Origin: CAKSIN01 sp964423705
GTDB taxonomy: Bacteria > Bacillota > Clostridia > UMGS1810
DNA: 27,486 nucleotides
Assembly: GCA_964423705.1 (NCBI GenBank)
Contig: CAYRGA010000013.1
Span: forward strand, 1 to 27,486
Direction: 5' to 3'
A program made the translations under genes and the position numbers. Shown here in pieces: positions 15,377 to 24,936 of this stretch. Positions within the stretch are counted from its first letter, which is position 1; each line of letters opens with the position of its first letter. Under the pieces are notes generated by a model. That model saw nothing but the letters and a program-made list of their open reading frames with translations, made no database searches and was not told the origin of the DNA.

Positions 15377-17038
15377 ATGAGAAAAACCGTAGTATTTGCA
15401 GCAGTGACATTTTTTATGCTGGCAGGTATATCAGCATCGGCAAACGTTGCTTATCTTAAATCGGACGAAACATTCCGATGGGGCGATGAGCAAGTATGGC
15501 TTGCAGCATATGCCGACAGCGATAAAGTGATTCCGTTGTCAAAAGGTCCCGACGAAGGGTATACATATGCCTATACGCCGGATAACCGCGGCATTAAGTC
15601 CGTAAAAGTTTCTCCTGCCGAGTTTACAGATATCGAAAAATATGATTTATATGTAAAAGAGCTTTCCGCACGTGGTGTGCTTCTCGGTAATGGCGATGGT
15701 ACTTTTTCTCCCGACAAAGATCTTTCCAGAGCAGAGATGGCGGCAATATTCTCCAGACTTTTCAGTATAGAACCTCTGCACGAAGAGCAAATTTTTGAGG
15801 ATACCCCCTTAGACGAATGGTATACACCGTACATAACGGCACTTTTCAAAAAGGGCGTATTTAAAGAGGACACCGATTTTAATCCCTATCAAAATGTGAC
15901 CAGAGAACAGCTTACTGCCATGACACACCGCATGCTGACCGAAATGGGCTGTATGAAGGATAACGGTACGGCTGAGTACAGCACTGCGTATAAGGATGTG
16001 GATACGATTTCGGAATTTGCCGAAAAAGCATATAATGATTTAAAAACGAACAACTATATGCTCATATGTGATGATGAAAGCACCGACCCGATGGATTCAA
16101 GCAATGACGAATACAGATTTTATCCTCAAAAAGCTGTTTCACGTTATGAGTGTGCGGAATTTTTATATTACGTAATACGTGATTTTTTTCGTGAAAACGC
16201 ACCCGCAATACTACGCGAAACCGCGCCAAATGCGCAAATACCGATTTTGGACGGTTCTACATCGACATACAGTATAACCGACAATATTTATCTGTTGTAT
16301 TATCAAAACAGTAATAATCATGAATCCAAGCCGAAGGTACATTCAAAAACCTCCAATTCGTACAAACGTCTTATAGACGGTGAGGTTGAGATGATTTTTG
16401 TACCCGACCCGAGTGAAGAAATAACAAAATATGCAGAGGAAAAAGGCGTAAAGCTCAGATATGTGCCAATAGCAAACGAAGCACTGGTATTTTTTACCGA
16501 TAAAAACAACATGACAGATGCTGTTACCACGGAGCAAATCAAAAAGATATATGTGGAAAACGCTGTTTCCAATTGGAGCGAATTGGGCGGAAACAATGCC
16601 GAACTGACAGCATACTGCCGAAACAACGACAGCGGAAGCCATGCGCAGATGGAAAAATTCATTCTTGACGGTGCCGATATAAACGAAGGTATTTCCAGAG
16701 AACGTACATCCTACATGATGGCAAGCATTTTGACCGATGTTGATGATTACAATAAAACTCATTCGGACAGCATTGCCATGGGCTACAGCCTATACTATTA
16801 CTATAACACCGTACAGAGTGTTTTGGGACCGGTGGATTTAAAGCTATTGTCAATAGACGGGATAAAGCCTACGGATGAAAGCATAGGAAGTGGAATATAT
16901 CCTTATACGACAAATTACTATGCCGTTGTACGTGAAGAAGAAAATCCTAAGGTAGATAAATTTATAGAATTAATGCTGTCGGAATTCGGAAATGATATAA
17001 TCCGACGCAGCGGTCTTGGCGTAATTACAAGCAAATAA
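15377..17038 (+). CDS. Secreted SLH-domain protein with PstS-like substrate-binding domain
   Basis: Cell-surface binding protein. Seen (553 residues): a signal peptide at 1-22 ending near SASA; three SLH-type repeats at about 83-131, 140-190 and 205-270 (the third divergent), which anchor proteins to wall polysaccharide; then a periplasmic-binding-protein type II domain from about 288 to the end, starting with ILDGSTST, the ligand-loop motif of PstS-like phosphate binders. Start: ATG 15377 after AAGGAGAGG; upstream in-frame codons to 15233 run through the promoter and terminator and are rejected. No pstCAB or phoU gene is adjacent, so this may sense or capture phosphate or another anion, or have become structural. 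The function is inferred from domains only. Confidence 0.85.
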   Translation: MRKTVVFAAVTFFMLAGISASANVAYLKSDETFRWGDEQVWLAAYADSDKVIPLSKGPDEGYTYAYTPDNRGIKSVKVSPAEFTDIEKYDLYVKELSARGVLLGNGDGTFSPDKDLSRAEMAAIFSRLFSIEPLHEEQIFEDTPLDEWYTPYITALFKKGVFKEDTDFNPYQNVTREQLTAMTHRMLTEMGCMKDNGTAEYSTAYKDVDTISEFAEKAYNDLKTNNYMLICDDESTDPMDSSNDEYRFYPQKAVSRYECAEFLYYVIRDFFRENAPAILRETAPNAQIPILDGSTSTYSITDNIYLLYYQNSNNHESKPKVHSKTSNSYKRLIDGEVEMIFVPDPSEEITKYAEEKGVKLRYVPIANEALVFFTDKNNMTDAVTTEQIKKIYVENAVSNWSELGGNNAELTAYCRNNDSGSHAQMEKFILDGADINEGISRERTSYMMASILTDVDDYNKTHSDSIAMGYSLYYYYNTVQSVLGPVDLKLLSIDGIKPTDESIGSGIYPYTTNYYAVVREEENPKVDKFIELMLSEFGNDIIRRSGLGVITSK

Positions 17039-17047
17039 AGGTTTTCG

Positions 17048-17067
17048 GCGGCGGGTTACACCGCCGC
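17048..17067 (+). terminator. GC-rich hairpin after the SLH gene (weak terminator)
   Basis: GCGGCGG and CCGCCGC form a 7-bp stem with a 6-nt loop, 10 nt past the SLH gene stop. No clear T-run follows on either strand, so termination is uncertain. Confidence 0.35.
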
Positions 17068-17106
17068 TGTGATTCATGTTTTATCAGGCTTGACATATCG
17101 GAAAGA

Positions 17107-17265
17107 ATGTGCTCGAAATGCGGCTGTGACCTGACCGCAGACCGTGAAAACTATTTTATATTTTACGATGACAAGAAAAAACTTCATCACATAAAGTTTA
17201 AGCATCTGTGGGCTTTCACAGCAGCAATAATTCTAATCTTAATCCTACTTCATACTTCGAATTAA
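17107..17265 (+). CDS. Small hypothetical membrane protein with CxxCxC motif
   Basis: A 52-codon ORF that I read directly from the sequence. It starts MCSKCGCDL, a CxxCxC cluster like half of a zinc ribbon, has a Lys/His-rich middle, and ends with one hydrophobic helix around residues 36-48. It lies on the same strand as the SLH gene and its stop is 5 bp from the 3' end of the convergent spoIIE. The Shine-Dalgarno is poor: GGAAAG is only 1-2 nt before the ATG. It could be a real small protein, a remnant of a larger zinc-ribbon membrane protein, or chance; the Cys pattern plus a clean transmembrane tail makes chance less attractive. Confidence 0.5.
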   Translation: MCSKCGCDLTADRENYFIFYDDKKKLHHIKFKHLWAFTAAIILILILLHTSN

Positions 17266-17270
17266 TATTC

Positions 17271-19616
17271 TTAATTTTTCCATACAGCTGCGGCTACTAC
17301 TGTCATGTCATCATCAGCCTTTCCACCGGAAAGCTCTACCGCTGTATTTAATATTACGGAAGCAATAATTTGAGGATTAAAGGTTTCGAGCGATTCCAGC
17401 TTTTTAATCAAGCCGTCTTCCTCGGCGGCGTAAACGTCCGACACTCCGTCAGACACCATGACTATAACAGCGGAATTTTCCACTGTGAAAATTTCGCTCT
17501 TTATTTGAGAATGTTTTTCGGATATTCCGAAGGGCAGATTATCGGCTTCGACCTTTGATATTCCGTATTCGTTTTTTATGTAGCTCGGTGCCGCACCGCT
17601 TTTTGAAAAGGTGATTATCCCGTCGTTGCACCTAAAAGTACATACATCCATAGCCGAAAAGCTTTCTCCTGAGGATTTCAGAAGAAGTGATGAATTAATC
17701 AGTTCCAGTGAGGTTTCGGCATCCATACCCGCATCGGCAAAATTCTTCAAAAGCTCTGTGGCAGCACTGCTTTCTCCGGCGGCAGAGGCACCGGTGCCCA
17801 TTCCGTCGCATATAGCCATCACAGTTTCACCGAAAGCGTTTTTGCATATTATGAAGCTGTCACCGCTGACTTTTTCGGTGTTTTTGAAAGCTGATGCCGA
17901 AGCGGTAGATATACCGTAAGCACTTAAAGGCTTGAAAGTGATTACCGGCTTATTTTCTTCGTAATATGAATTTGACACGTGAGTTTTTACTTGGGTCAGT
18001 TCATCTATAATTTCAGTGATTTTTTGTTCGTCCTTTTTTCCGCATTTGGCCTTGCTAAAGTAAATATCGATTGTAAAATCCGTTCCGTGTCCGCGCATAA
18101 CCGTTATGTCATCAGTTTTTATTCCGATTCGGTCGATGGCTGTTTTGAGCTGTTTTTCAGCCGGAATGTCGATACACATATCAAACTCATCCGAAAGTCC
18201 TCCTATGCTTCGGCTTATCCCCATAAGCTGGCTCGAAACCAGCAGACGACTCTCGTTCAGCCGCTGCATCCACAGTTTTTCCACGCGGTATATTTCAAAC
18301 ATTCTGTTAAAGGCATCTATAAAATTCGATATTTTTTTACATTTTAACGAAAACGCCTCGGGTATGTCCGTTTCCGACAGTGCACCTTTCTCCTCGGCAG
18401 CCTTAAGCATATCAAGCATAGCCGAATAACTTGCCTTGTATCCACGCTCCCAGCAGCTGTATTTCAATCCGCAGTCGGGACAAATTTTTGATGAAGCAGT
18501 GTCCAGCATATGGATTATGTATTGCTTTGACATGCTTTGGTTTTCTAAGCAGCTTGAATACGATAGCGCCAGAGAGGCAAAAGCCTTAGACAGCTTGTCC
18601 AGTCTTTCGCATATCACCTTTTGGGATTTGTCGCCACTTACAAAAGTATCGTTAGCTGTGTGCACGGTCTTTGCCGAAAATGATGACACATATTCCACAG
18701 TCCTTTGCGGAAGAAGAATGAAAATTATCGCCGCTATGCATACCTCCGCCAAGTCAAACGGGAGAATATCATAGCTTAAAAATACCGTCATAGCGGCATT
18801 GGCGGCAATAAATCCGAGAATACACCCCAGTCTTCCATAGTTCTTCATTAATCCGGAGCAAAGAGAGGAAATCGCAAAGGCACCGGTCGCAGAAGCGATA
18901 TTGTCTGTATTCCCCACGCACACAATTCCAAGTATAGCGCCCAAGGCAGCGCCCGAAGAAATCTCGCCGTCAGTATTAACAGCGAATAAAAGCACTATCG
19001 CAGCAACTACCGCGATATTGACGCCGAAAACAAGCGGAACATCTGCCATGCACCGTATTAGCAGAGCAAATACCGTTATAACGGAAGCGGTTTCAATATC
19101 TGACAAATAGCTTCGCTCGTTTCCCGCCAACAGTACCGGTATGGCTGTGTTGAAAACATACACTCCGCCAAAGCATATAACAGCTTCTGCCAGTACGGTA
19201 AATAAGTCATATATGTAAAAGTCCGTAAACAAGCCGGCACAGACAAGAGATGTAAAAAGGCAAAGGCTCATTATAAGTGCTTTGCAGCGCAGCTTTGAAG
19301 CAGATTTTAAAAAACCCATAAAAAAGGTGGCGGCTGTCATGGCTGCCAAATACGGAATAAAAGATAAATTCATGCGGCTTCGTATAAGTCCCAAAAGAGT
19401 TGCCGCCAAGAAAACAAACCATCTATCCGATGAGAAAACCGCCGCATATGCTGCCGCTCCGAAGGGCATCATGTCGTAAAAAATGCCACATTGCGCCATT
19501 GTAAAGCACAAAAGTATGTTTACTGTATCCGAAAGGGATATCTTCAACTCGATTCCGCGTTTTCCTTCTGCGGTTTTGTATTTTTGTTTAAAAAATTCAT
19601 CAAGTGTTTTATTCAT
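17271..19616 (-). CDS. spoIIE: Stage II sporulation protein E (PP2C phosphatase)
   Basis: Membrane serine phosphatase that dephosphorylates the anti-anti-sigma factor SpoIIAA and so frees sigma-F in the forespore; it also joins the polar septum. Seen (781 residues): a cytoplasmic N-terminus, about ten transmembrane segments up to roughly residue 310, a central regulatory region with a CPDC/C cysteine group, and a C-terminal PP2C/SpoIIE domain with metal-binding aspartates in ICDGMGTG, VMVSDGVSD and KADDDMTVVA. The start is ATG 19616, with AGGGAG 8 nt upstream; an in-frame codon at 19634 is less well placed. Convergent with the SLH gene and its small downstream ORF. Confidence 0.96.
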   Translation of the reverse strand: MNKTLDEFFKQKYKTAEGKRGIELKISLSDTVNILLCFTMAQCGIFYDMMPFGAAAYAAVFSSDRWFVFLAATLLGLIRSRMNLSFIPYLAAMTAATFFMGFLKSASKLRCKALIMSLCLFTSLVCAGLFTDFYIYDLFTVLAEAVICFGGVYVFNTAIPVLLAGNERSYLSDIETASVITVFALLIRCMADVPLVFGVNIAVVAAIVLLFAVNTDGEISSGAALGAILGIVCVGNTDNIASATGAFAISSLCSGLMKNYGRLGCILGFIAANAAMTVFLSYDILPFDLAEVCIAAIIFILLPQRTVEYVSSFSAKTVHTANDTFVSGDKSQKVICERLDKLSKAFASLALSYSSCLENQSMSKQYIIHMLDTASSKICPDCGLKYSCWERGYKASYSAMLDMLKAAEEKGALSETDIPEAFSLKCKKISNFIDAFNRMFEIYRVEKLWMQRLNESRLLVSSQLMGISRSIGGLSDEFDMCIDIPAEKQLKTAIDRIGIKTDDITVMRGHGTDFTIDIYFSKAKCGKKDEQKITEIIDELTQVKTHVSNSYYEENKPVITFKPLSAYGISTASASAFKNTEKVSGDSFIICKNAFGETVMAICDGMGTGASAAGESSAATELLKNFADAGMDAETSLELINSSLLLKSSGESFSAMDVCTFRCNDGIITFSKSGAAPSYIKNEYGISKVEADNLPFGISEKHSQIKSEIFTVENSAVIVMVSDGVSDVYAAEEDGLIKKLESLETFNPQIIASVILNTAVELSGGKADDDMTVVAAAVWKN

Positions 19617-19685
19617 TGGTAACGCTCCCTGCATTTTTATTTGTCGGCAAAATAATCCCGAAGCAAATAATATTTGTGTATGTTA

Positions 19686-19729
19686 ATTATACAATACAAC
19701 ACGGAGATATTTTGTAATATTTTGAAAAA
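19686..19729 (-). promoter_or_regulatory. Possible Spo0A-dependent promoter of spoIIE
   Basis: On the minus strand a perfect TATAAT (plus 19686-19691) lacks a recognisable -35 at 17 bp. TTTTTCAAAA (plus 19720-19729), one base off a 0A-box pattern, lies 28 bp upstream of it. Spo0A control of spoIIE is known in Bacillus; this match is by eye. A second 0A-like TTTGTCGG lies at 19640-19647, downstream of the -10. Confidence 0.3.
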
Positions 19730-19746
19730 AACACAATATTTCATAA

Positions 19747-19792
19747 CAAAAATAAAGAGATATTACGACATCTCCTGCCATAATATCTCTTT
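19747..19792 (-). terminator. Terminator of the glmU-pth-mfd-prsA cluster
   Basis: On the minus strand, AAAGAGATATTA and TAATATCTCTTT (plus 19781-19792 and 19754-19765) form a perfect 12-bp stem with a 15-nt loop, followed by ATTTTTG. It lies about 25 nt past the prsA-like stop. Confidence 0.8.
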
Positions 19793-19816
19793 ATCAATGT
19801 TTTTTATAAAAATAGA

Positions 19817-20872
19817 TTACTTGCTGTTTTGCGTAATTGTCGGTTTGATACTGTTCAAAACCTTTTCGTTCGGTTCAATTTCAGCTGATTCTCTCCACTT
19901 TTCCGTGAGCTTTTCAAGCTCCGGTATAGCAGCATTGTACTCAAAGTTTTCCATGTATTGCTGCTCCTGAGTACCCTCGGGATCAAGAGGCTCACGCTTG
20001 ATAATGTGATATCCGTATGAGCTTTTCACAAGTCCGCTCACTTCACCCTCTTTAAGTGCATATGCTGCATCCTCAAACTCCTGCACCATATTTCCGCTTG
20101 TGAATACATATCCGTCCGGAGCTGACGAAAGACCCGGGTCCTCGCTATACTGCTGCATAAGCTCGTCAAAGTCACCGCCGGCTTTAAGTTGAGCCAGTAC
20201 ATCGTTCGCGGTAGCGTCCTTTTTGGCTATTTCCTCGTCGCTCAAGCTCTGGCGTGTATTTGTATCTACAGTGGATATGAGTATATGCTTTGCCTTTATA
20301 TAGTTATCTCCGAACTCTTCAAATACCTTCTCTTCATCAACCTTGATTTTTCCTTCATCTATATATTTGGACACAAGCTTTTGAATATATGCCGAATGGG
20401 TAATGAGCTCCTCATAGTATTCGATGCCTACGCCCATCTGCGTAAGCTGTGAAAGCATGTTCTGATCCTGCTTTATTTGCGAAACCTGGCTTTGAATGTA
20501 TGACTTTTCATTTGCCGCAAGGGATATTCCCTCCTCCTTGGCTTTCTGATACTGAAGATAGTCACCTACCATATTGAAAAGAGCATTTTCCTTTGCTGTT
20601 TCCAATGCTGTTTTTCCGTCGGTCTTTTTAGTCCAGAAATCATCCGGAATTTTATCGGCACTCGTAATTCCCGCCTCCTGCAAAATCCTGTCCTGTGCGT
20701 CATAGAAATAGTAGTAGAAGATGTCCTTTGCCACATTTTCACCGTTTACGGTAACGATGCTGTTTTTAATTTCCTTTTCCTTTATTGCTTTGTCAGACTC
20801 ACTGATAAGACCACATCCGGCGAGCATGGCTGCTATGCAAATCAGTGAAACAATTCTGAATATCTTTTTCAT
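19817..20872 (-). CDS. PrsA-like lipoprotein peptidyl-prolyl isomerase (foldase)
   Basis: Extracytoplasmic foldase anchored by lipid on the outer face of the membrane, assisting folding of secreted proteins. Seen (351 residues): a lipoprotein signal with lipobox LAGC, lipidated Cys20; a SurA-like N-terminal chaperone segment around 35-190; and a parvulin rotamase domain from about 194 to 295 beginning AKHILIS and including YGYHIIK. The ATG has an AGGAGG Shine-Dalgarno. mfd ends 38 nt upstream, and a hairpin terminator follows. The same position after mfd is held by a peptidylprolyl isomerase gene in many Clostridia. PrsA is a family-level assignment, so no symbol is given. Confidence 0.9.
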   Translation of the reverse strand: MKKIFRIVSLICIAAMLAGCGLISESDKAIKEKEIKNSIVTVNGENVAKDIFYYYFYDAQDRILQEAGITSADKIPDDFWTKKTDGKTALETAKENALFNMVGDYLQYQKAKEEGISLAANEKSYIQSQVSQIKQDQNMLSQLTQMGVGIEYYEELITHSAYIQKLVSKYIDEGKIKVDEEKVFEEFGDNYIKAKHILISTVDTNTRQSLSDEEIAKKDATANDVLAQLKAGGDFDELMQQYSEDPGLSSAPDGYVFTSGNMVQEFEDAAYALKEGEVSGLVKSSYGYHIIKREPLDPEGTQEQQYMENFEYNAAIPELEKLTEKWRESAEIEPNEKVLNSIKPTITQNSK

Positions 20873-20910
20873 TTTTTTATCCTCCTTGGAATCATTAGAT
20901 ACATTATAAA

Positions 20911-23900
20911 CTACATTTCCGCTTCATGTATTGCTTTTGTAAGTTTTTGTAATATAATTTTAACATTGTGAAGAATATCCTTGTCATATTTATAGCTCAG
21001 ATACGATGTATCGCCTGAGGAAAACATCATCCTGCGCCTGTATTCATCCATTATCTCGACTATTGCTTTTGTACTTACCACCTTGTCAATGGTAAATATT
21101 ATCAAGTCATCCTTCTGCGATATATCTGAGATGTACAGCTCGGAAGCAAGTGCCTTTATGCTTGCAAGCTCGATGAGGTTTTCGGTGCATTTCGGAATAT
21201 CTCCGTATCTGTCTATAAATTCCGACTGTACCTTGAGTACATCCTCGTCGTTTTCTATTGAGGCGATTTGGCGGTACATGTCAATTCTCTGCTGTTCATC
21301 CGATATAGATTTTTCGGGTATATACGCGCTTACCTTTATATCTACCGAGGTTTCCGGCTTCGGCATTTCATCCGTTCCCTTAAGCTCCTTCACCGCACGT
21401 TCCAATAGCAGGCAATACATATCATATCCTACCAAATTCATATTTCCGTGCTGTTCCTTGCCGAGCAGATTTCCCGCTCCGCGTATTTCCAAATCACGCA
21501 GTGCTATTTTAAAGCCGGCACCAAATTCCGTAAATTCCCGTATAGCCTGCAAACGTTTTTGAGCCGTCTGATCCAAAACCTTTCCTTCACGATAAGTAAA
21601 ATACGCATATGAAAGTCTGTTTGACCTTCCGACTCTGCCTTTCAGCTGATAAAGCTGTGAAAGCCCAAGACAGTCGGAATTTTCAATTATTATGGTGTTG
21701 GCATTCGGCACGTCCAAACCTGTTTCAATGATGGTGGTACACACAAGTACATCTATGTTTCCCTCCAACAAGTCAAGCATGATGCTCTCAAGCTGTGCTT
21801 CACTCATCTTTCCGTGCGCAGTTGCAATTCTGGCTTCGGGAACCAGCTTTTGCAGCTCTGTGGCGGCACGCTCGATTCCCTCTACTCTGTTAAACAGATA
21901 GTACACCTGACCGCCGCGGGAGATTTCACGCTGAACAGCATTTTGAACTACGGCGGTATTGTACTCCATTACAAAGGTCTGCACCGGGTATCGGTCATTC
22001 GGCGGCGCGGCTATAACACTTAAATCACGTATGCCTATCATCGCCATGTTAAGCGTACGCGGTATAGGTGTCGCACTTAAGGTAAGTACATCGACATTTT
22101 TCTTTATTTCCTTAAGTGCCTCTTTGTGTCCTACGCCGAAGCGTTGTTCCTCGTCAATAATAAGCATACCCAGAGATTTGAATTTCACATCCTTCTGAAG
22201 GATTCTGTGTGTGCCTATTATCACATCTACTTCTCCGCGTTTAAGCTTTTCTATAATTTTTTCCTGCTGTTTTTTTGTACGGAAACGGCTCAGCATTTCG
22301 ACATTTACACAATAATCCTTCATTCTCGAAACAAATGTATTATAGTGCTGCTGTGCCAGAATTGTGGTCGGAACCAGATATGCTACCTGCATACCGTCCA
22401 TAACGCATTTGAAGGCAGCACGCAGAGCAACCTCGGTTTTTCCGTAGCCCACATCGCCGCACAGCAGTCTGTCCATGCATTTGCCGTGCTCCATGTCACT
22501 TTTGACTTCATTTATGCATTTGAGCTGGTCTTCGGTTTCGTCATATAAGAAATCATCTTCAAATTGTTTCTGCCACTCAGTGTCCTTCGGAAATACATGT
22601 CCGTGAACGCTGCTTCTCTCCGCATACAGCTTAATCATATTCTCGGCAAGCTTCGATACACTTTCCTTTACTTTTGTTACAGTCTTTTGCCACTGAGTTC
22701 CGCCGAGCGAATTAAGCTTGACAGATTTTTCGGACGATGCGGAATATTTGTATAGCAGATTGAGCTGATTTACCGGTACATACAAGCAGTCTGTTCCCTT
22801 GTAATTCAACTTTATATAGTCTTTTATAACGCCCTGAACCTCCAGCTGGCTTATTCCGGCATAGCGCGCTATACCATGAGTTCTGTGTACCACATAATCC
22901 CCGACCGAAAGCTCTTCGAAACTTTTTATTATGTCCTTTGAATCGGTCGCCTTTATCTTTCGGCGTTTTTTAGCCGTTTGCTCTCCGTCCGTTACCACAA
23001 CAGTCTTTATGTCGGGGTATTCAAAGCCGCGTTCCAGGCTGCCCTTCATAATATATATTTCTCCGAAATCCGGCAGCTTTTCGCCAAATTCGACTATGGA
23101 GGCAACTATTCCTTTTTCAAAAAGTAAATCCTTTAAATTTACGATTTTCGCATCACTGCCCAATATCACAATAATTCTGTAAAGCTTTTTGTGCCAAAAT
23201 ACTATATCGTCTAGCATATATTCTATGCTTGATGTGTATGATTGCAGTGTCTTTGAGCTGAAAGATACGATTTGTGTCGGCGTGATTTCCGGTACAGTGT
23301 GCGAAAGAGCACTTATGCTTATTGACGTATAAGAATTTAATATCGATGCTATGTCGCAGTATTCCAGGCTGTATGGCTTCCTGCACTTCGGAAAAAGCCC
23401 CTTGTCGGAAAGAGTCGTTATCAGCTCGGCTTGCTCCTTCGATGAAATGTCGGACTTCGCTTTTATTTCCTTCGGTTCGTCTGCGATTATCAAAGTGTCC
23501 TTTTCGATATAATCAAAGAGTGTCGGCAGCTTGTCATAAAAAAACGGCATGTATTTATCTGCGGAATGAAAATAATGATTCTGAGTGAATTTTTCGATAT
23601 CGCGCAGAAGATTTTCATTTTTCATATCACGGATTTTTTTAATGACATTCTCCGCCTGCTGTTTTGTATATATTAACTCCTTGGCCGGGCATATCACCGC
23701 CGCGTCTGCATTTTTGTCCGAAAGCTGCGTCTGAGGGTCGAACATACGTATCGAATCAACATCATCGCCCCACAACTCTATCCTGTAAGGGAGCTCGGAG
23801 CACGGAGCAAATATATCTATTATAGAACCTCTGACGGAAAATTGTCCCGGTCTTTCAACCGTACTTACTCTGGAATAGCCCATAAATATCAGCTTTTCCG

Positions 23901-24351
23901 TAAATTCGGTCATGTTTATGCTGTCATCCGCCTTTATATCAAGAGTATTTTCATAAAAAAGGTTTGGGGGGATAGTGTATGCCGAAACGGCATCGACCGA
24001 TGCTACGATGAATTTAGCTTTTTTAACGTCGGAAAGGCTTTTTATTCTTTCATATTCGGATTTTCGGTCTGAAGCATCCACATCATAAAAAACGTATTCA
24101 TGCGGAGGGAAATATAAAACCGCATCAGAACAAAAGAACGACAGCTCCTTTGCCACCCTTCCCGCTTGCTGCTCATCGGCGCATATTACGAGGCATTGAC
24201 CTGTAATATGACTGCCGAAAGCATAAATCATATGACTTTTTTGACTTCCGGATAAACCCAGTGTGTGAATAAGACCGGATTGCTTCTTTATACTTGAAAC
24301 AATCCCGTCAAATTCACTCATACCGTCTGTTAAATATGCAAAAGCATTCAT
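20911..24351 (-). CDS. mfd: Transcription-repair coupling factor Mfd
   Basis: Translocase that removes stalled RNA polymerase and recruits UvrA to damaged DNA. Seen (1146 residues): a UvrB-like N-terminal region, an RNA-polymerase-interacting domain around 470-540 with VGDYVVHRTHGIARY, the RecG-like helicase with Walker A GDVGYGKTEVA, the DEEQ box (LIIDEEQRFG), SATPIPRTL, and a C-terminal TRCF domain. Start: ATG 24351, 8 nt after the pth stop; the frame extends to 24414, but that adds 21 residues unlike the family and overlaps pth. The Shine-Dalgarno is weak (GGAAAG, distant), so coupling with pth translation is likely. The gene neighbours match the conserved pth-mfd order of Bacillota. Confidence 0.97.
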   Translation of the reverse strand: MNAFAYLTDGMSEFDGIVSSIKKQSGLIHTLGLSGSQKSHMIYAFGSHITGQCLVICADEQQAGRVAKELSFFCSDAVLYFPPHEYVFYDVDASDRKSEYERIKSLSDVKKAKFIVASVDAVSAYTIPPNLFYENTLDIKADDSINMTEFTEKLIFMGYSRVSTVERPGQFSVRGSIIDIFAPCSELPYRIELWGDDVDSIRMFDPQTQLSDKNADAAVICPAKELIYTKQQAENVIKKIRDMKNENLLRDIEKFTQNHYFHSADKYMPFFYDKLPTLFDYIEKDTLIIADEPKEIKAKSDISSKEQAELITTLSDKGLFPKCRKPYSLEYCDIASILNSYTSISISALSHTVPEITPTQIVSFSSKTLQSYTSSIEYMLDDIVFWHKKLYRIIVILGSDAKIVNLKDLLFEKGIVASIVEFGEKLPDFGEIYIMKGSLERGFEYPDIKTVVVTDGEQTAKKRRKIKATDSKDIIKSFEELSVGDYVVHRTHGIARYAGISQLEVQGVIKDYIKLNYKGTDCLYVPVNQLNLLYKYSASSEKSVKLNSLGGTQWQKTVTKVKESVSKLAENMIKLYAERSSVHGHVFPKDTEWQKQFEDDFLYDETEDQLKCINEVKSDMEHGKCMDRLLCGDVGYGKTEVALRAAFKCVMDGMQVAYLVPTTILAQQHYNTFVSRMKDYCVNVEMLSRFRTKKQQEKIIEKLKRGEVDVIIGTHRILQKDVKFKSLGMLIIDEEQRFGVGHKEALKEIKKNVDVLTLSATPIPRTLNMAMIGIRDLSVIAAPPNDRYPVQTFVMEYNTAVVQNAVQREISRGGQVYYLFNRVEGIERAATELQKLVPEARIATAHGKMSEAQLESIMLDLLEGNIDVLVCTTIIETGLDVPNANTIIIENSDCLGLSQLYQLKGRVGRSNRLSYAYFTYREGKVLDQTAQKRLQAIREFTEFGAGFKIALRDLEIRGAGNLLGKEQHGNMNLVGYDMYCLLLERAVKELKGTDEMPKPETSVDIKVSAYIPEKSISDEQQRIDMYRQIASIENDEDVLKVQSEFIDRYGDIPKCTENLIELASIKALASELYISDISQKDDLIIFTIDKVVSTKAIVEIMDEYRRRMMFSSGDTSYLSYKYDKDILHNVKIILQKLTKAIHEAEM

Positions 24352-24359
24352 AATTTGTT

Positions 24360-24926
24360 TCACTTTCCGTTGTATAGATTCATCGCCTGAGAAACTCCGC
24401 TTTTTATGATACACTCGACTGCCTTGACAGTGTTCTCCGCAGTGGGTGTGAGAAGCTCGATTTCATGCTTTGAAAATTTACCCAAAACATAATCAGCGAG
24501 GTCATAATCACTGTGCTGCGGCGTCCCCACACCCATGCGTATGCGTATGAATTTATCACTGCACAGCTGATATATTATGGACTTCAATCCATTGTGCCCG
24601 CCGTCACTGCCCTTAGCGCGTATTCTGATTCTGCCGATTTCAAGATTTATGTCATCGCATATAGCTATCACATTTTCAACCGGTATTTTATAAAAATTAA
24701 CAATTTCGCGGATGCTTTCTCCGCTGAGATTCATATAGGTCTGCGGCTTGGCTATGATGACCTTTTCGCCGCCTACCGTGCAATCGCCCATAACTGCTTT
24801 ATGCTTTATTTTATTAAGCTTTATTCCCCAATTATGCACAAGCAAATCAATGGTTTCAAAACCAATGTTATGCCGAGTGCCCTCATATTTTCTGTCCGGA
24901 TTTCCCAGACCTGCTACCAAATACAT
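24360..24926 (-). CDS. pth: Peptidyl-tRNA hydrolase
   Basis: Cleaves peptidyl-tRNA released from stalled ribosomes, recycling tRNA. Seen (188 residues): GLGNPDRKYEGTRHN with catalytic H19, CDDINLEIG with the helper aspartate, and GSDGGHNGLKSI. The start is ATG 24926 after AAGGAG; an in-frame extension to 25028 overlaps glmU and is rejected. glmU ends 10 nt upstream. The Bacillus homologue is also called spoVC. Confidence 0.97.
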   Translation of the reverse strand: MYLVAGLGNPDRKYEGTRHNIGFETIDLLVHNWGIKLNKIKHKAVMGDCTVGGEKVIIAKPQTYMNLSGESIREIVNFYKIPVENVIAICDDINLEIGRIRIRAKGSDGGHNGLKSIIYQLCSDKFIRIRMGVGTPQHSDYDLADYVLGKFSKHEIELLTPTAENTVKAVECIIKSGVSQAMNLYNGK

Positions 24927-24936
24927 GCTGTACTCC

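Noticed and set aside
21083..21562. 159-codon plus-strand open frame opposite mfd
   Set aside because: Ser/Ile-rich antisense frame inside mfd with no start signal or recognisable family.
24352..24414. Longer Mfd N-terminus overlapping pth
   Set aside because: The extra residues are the pth 3' end read in another frame and do not resemble an Mfd N-terminus.
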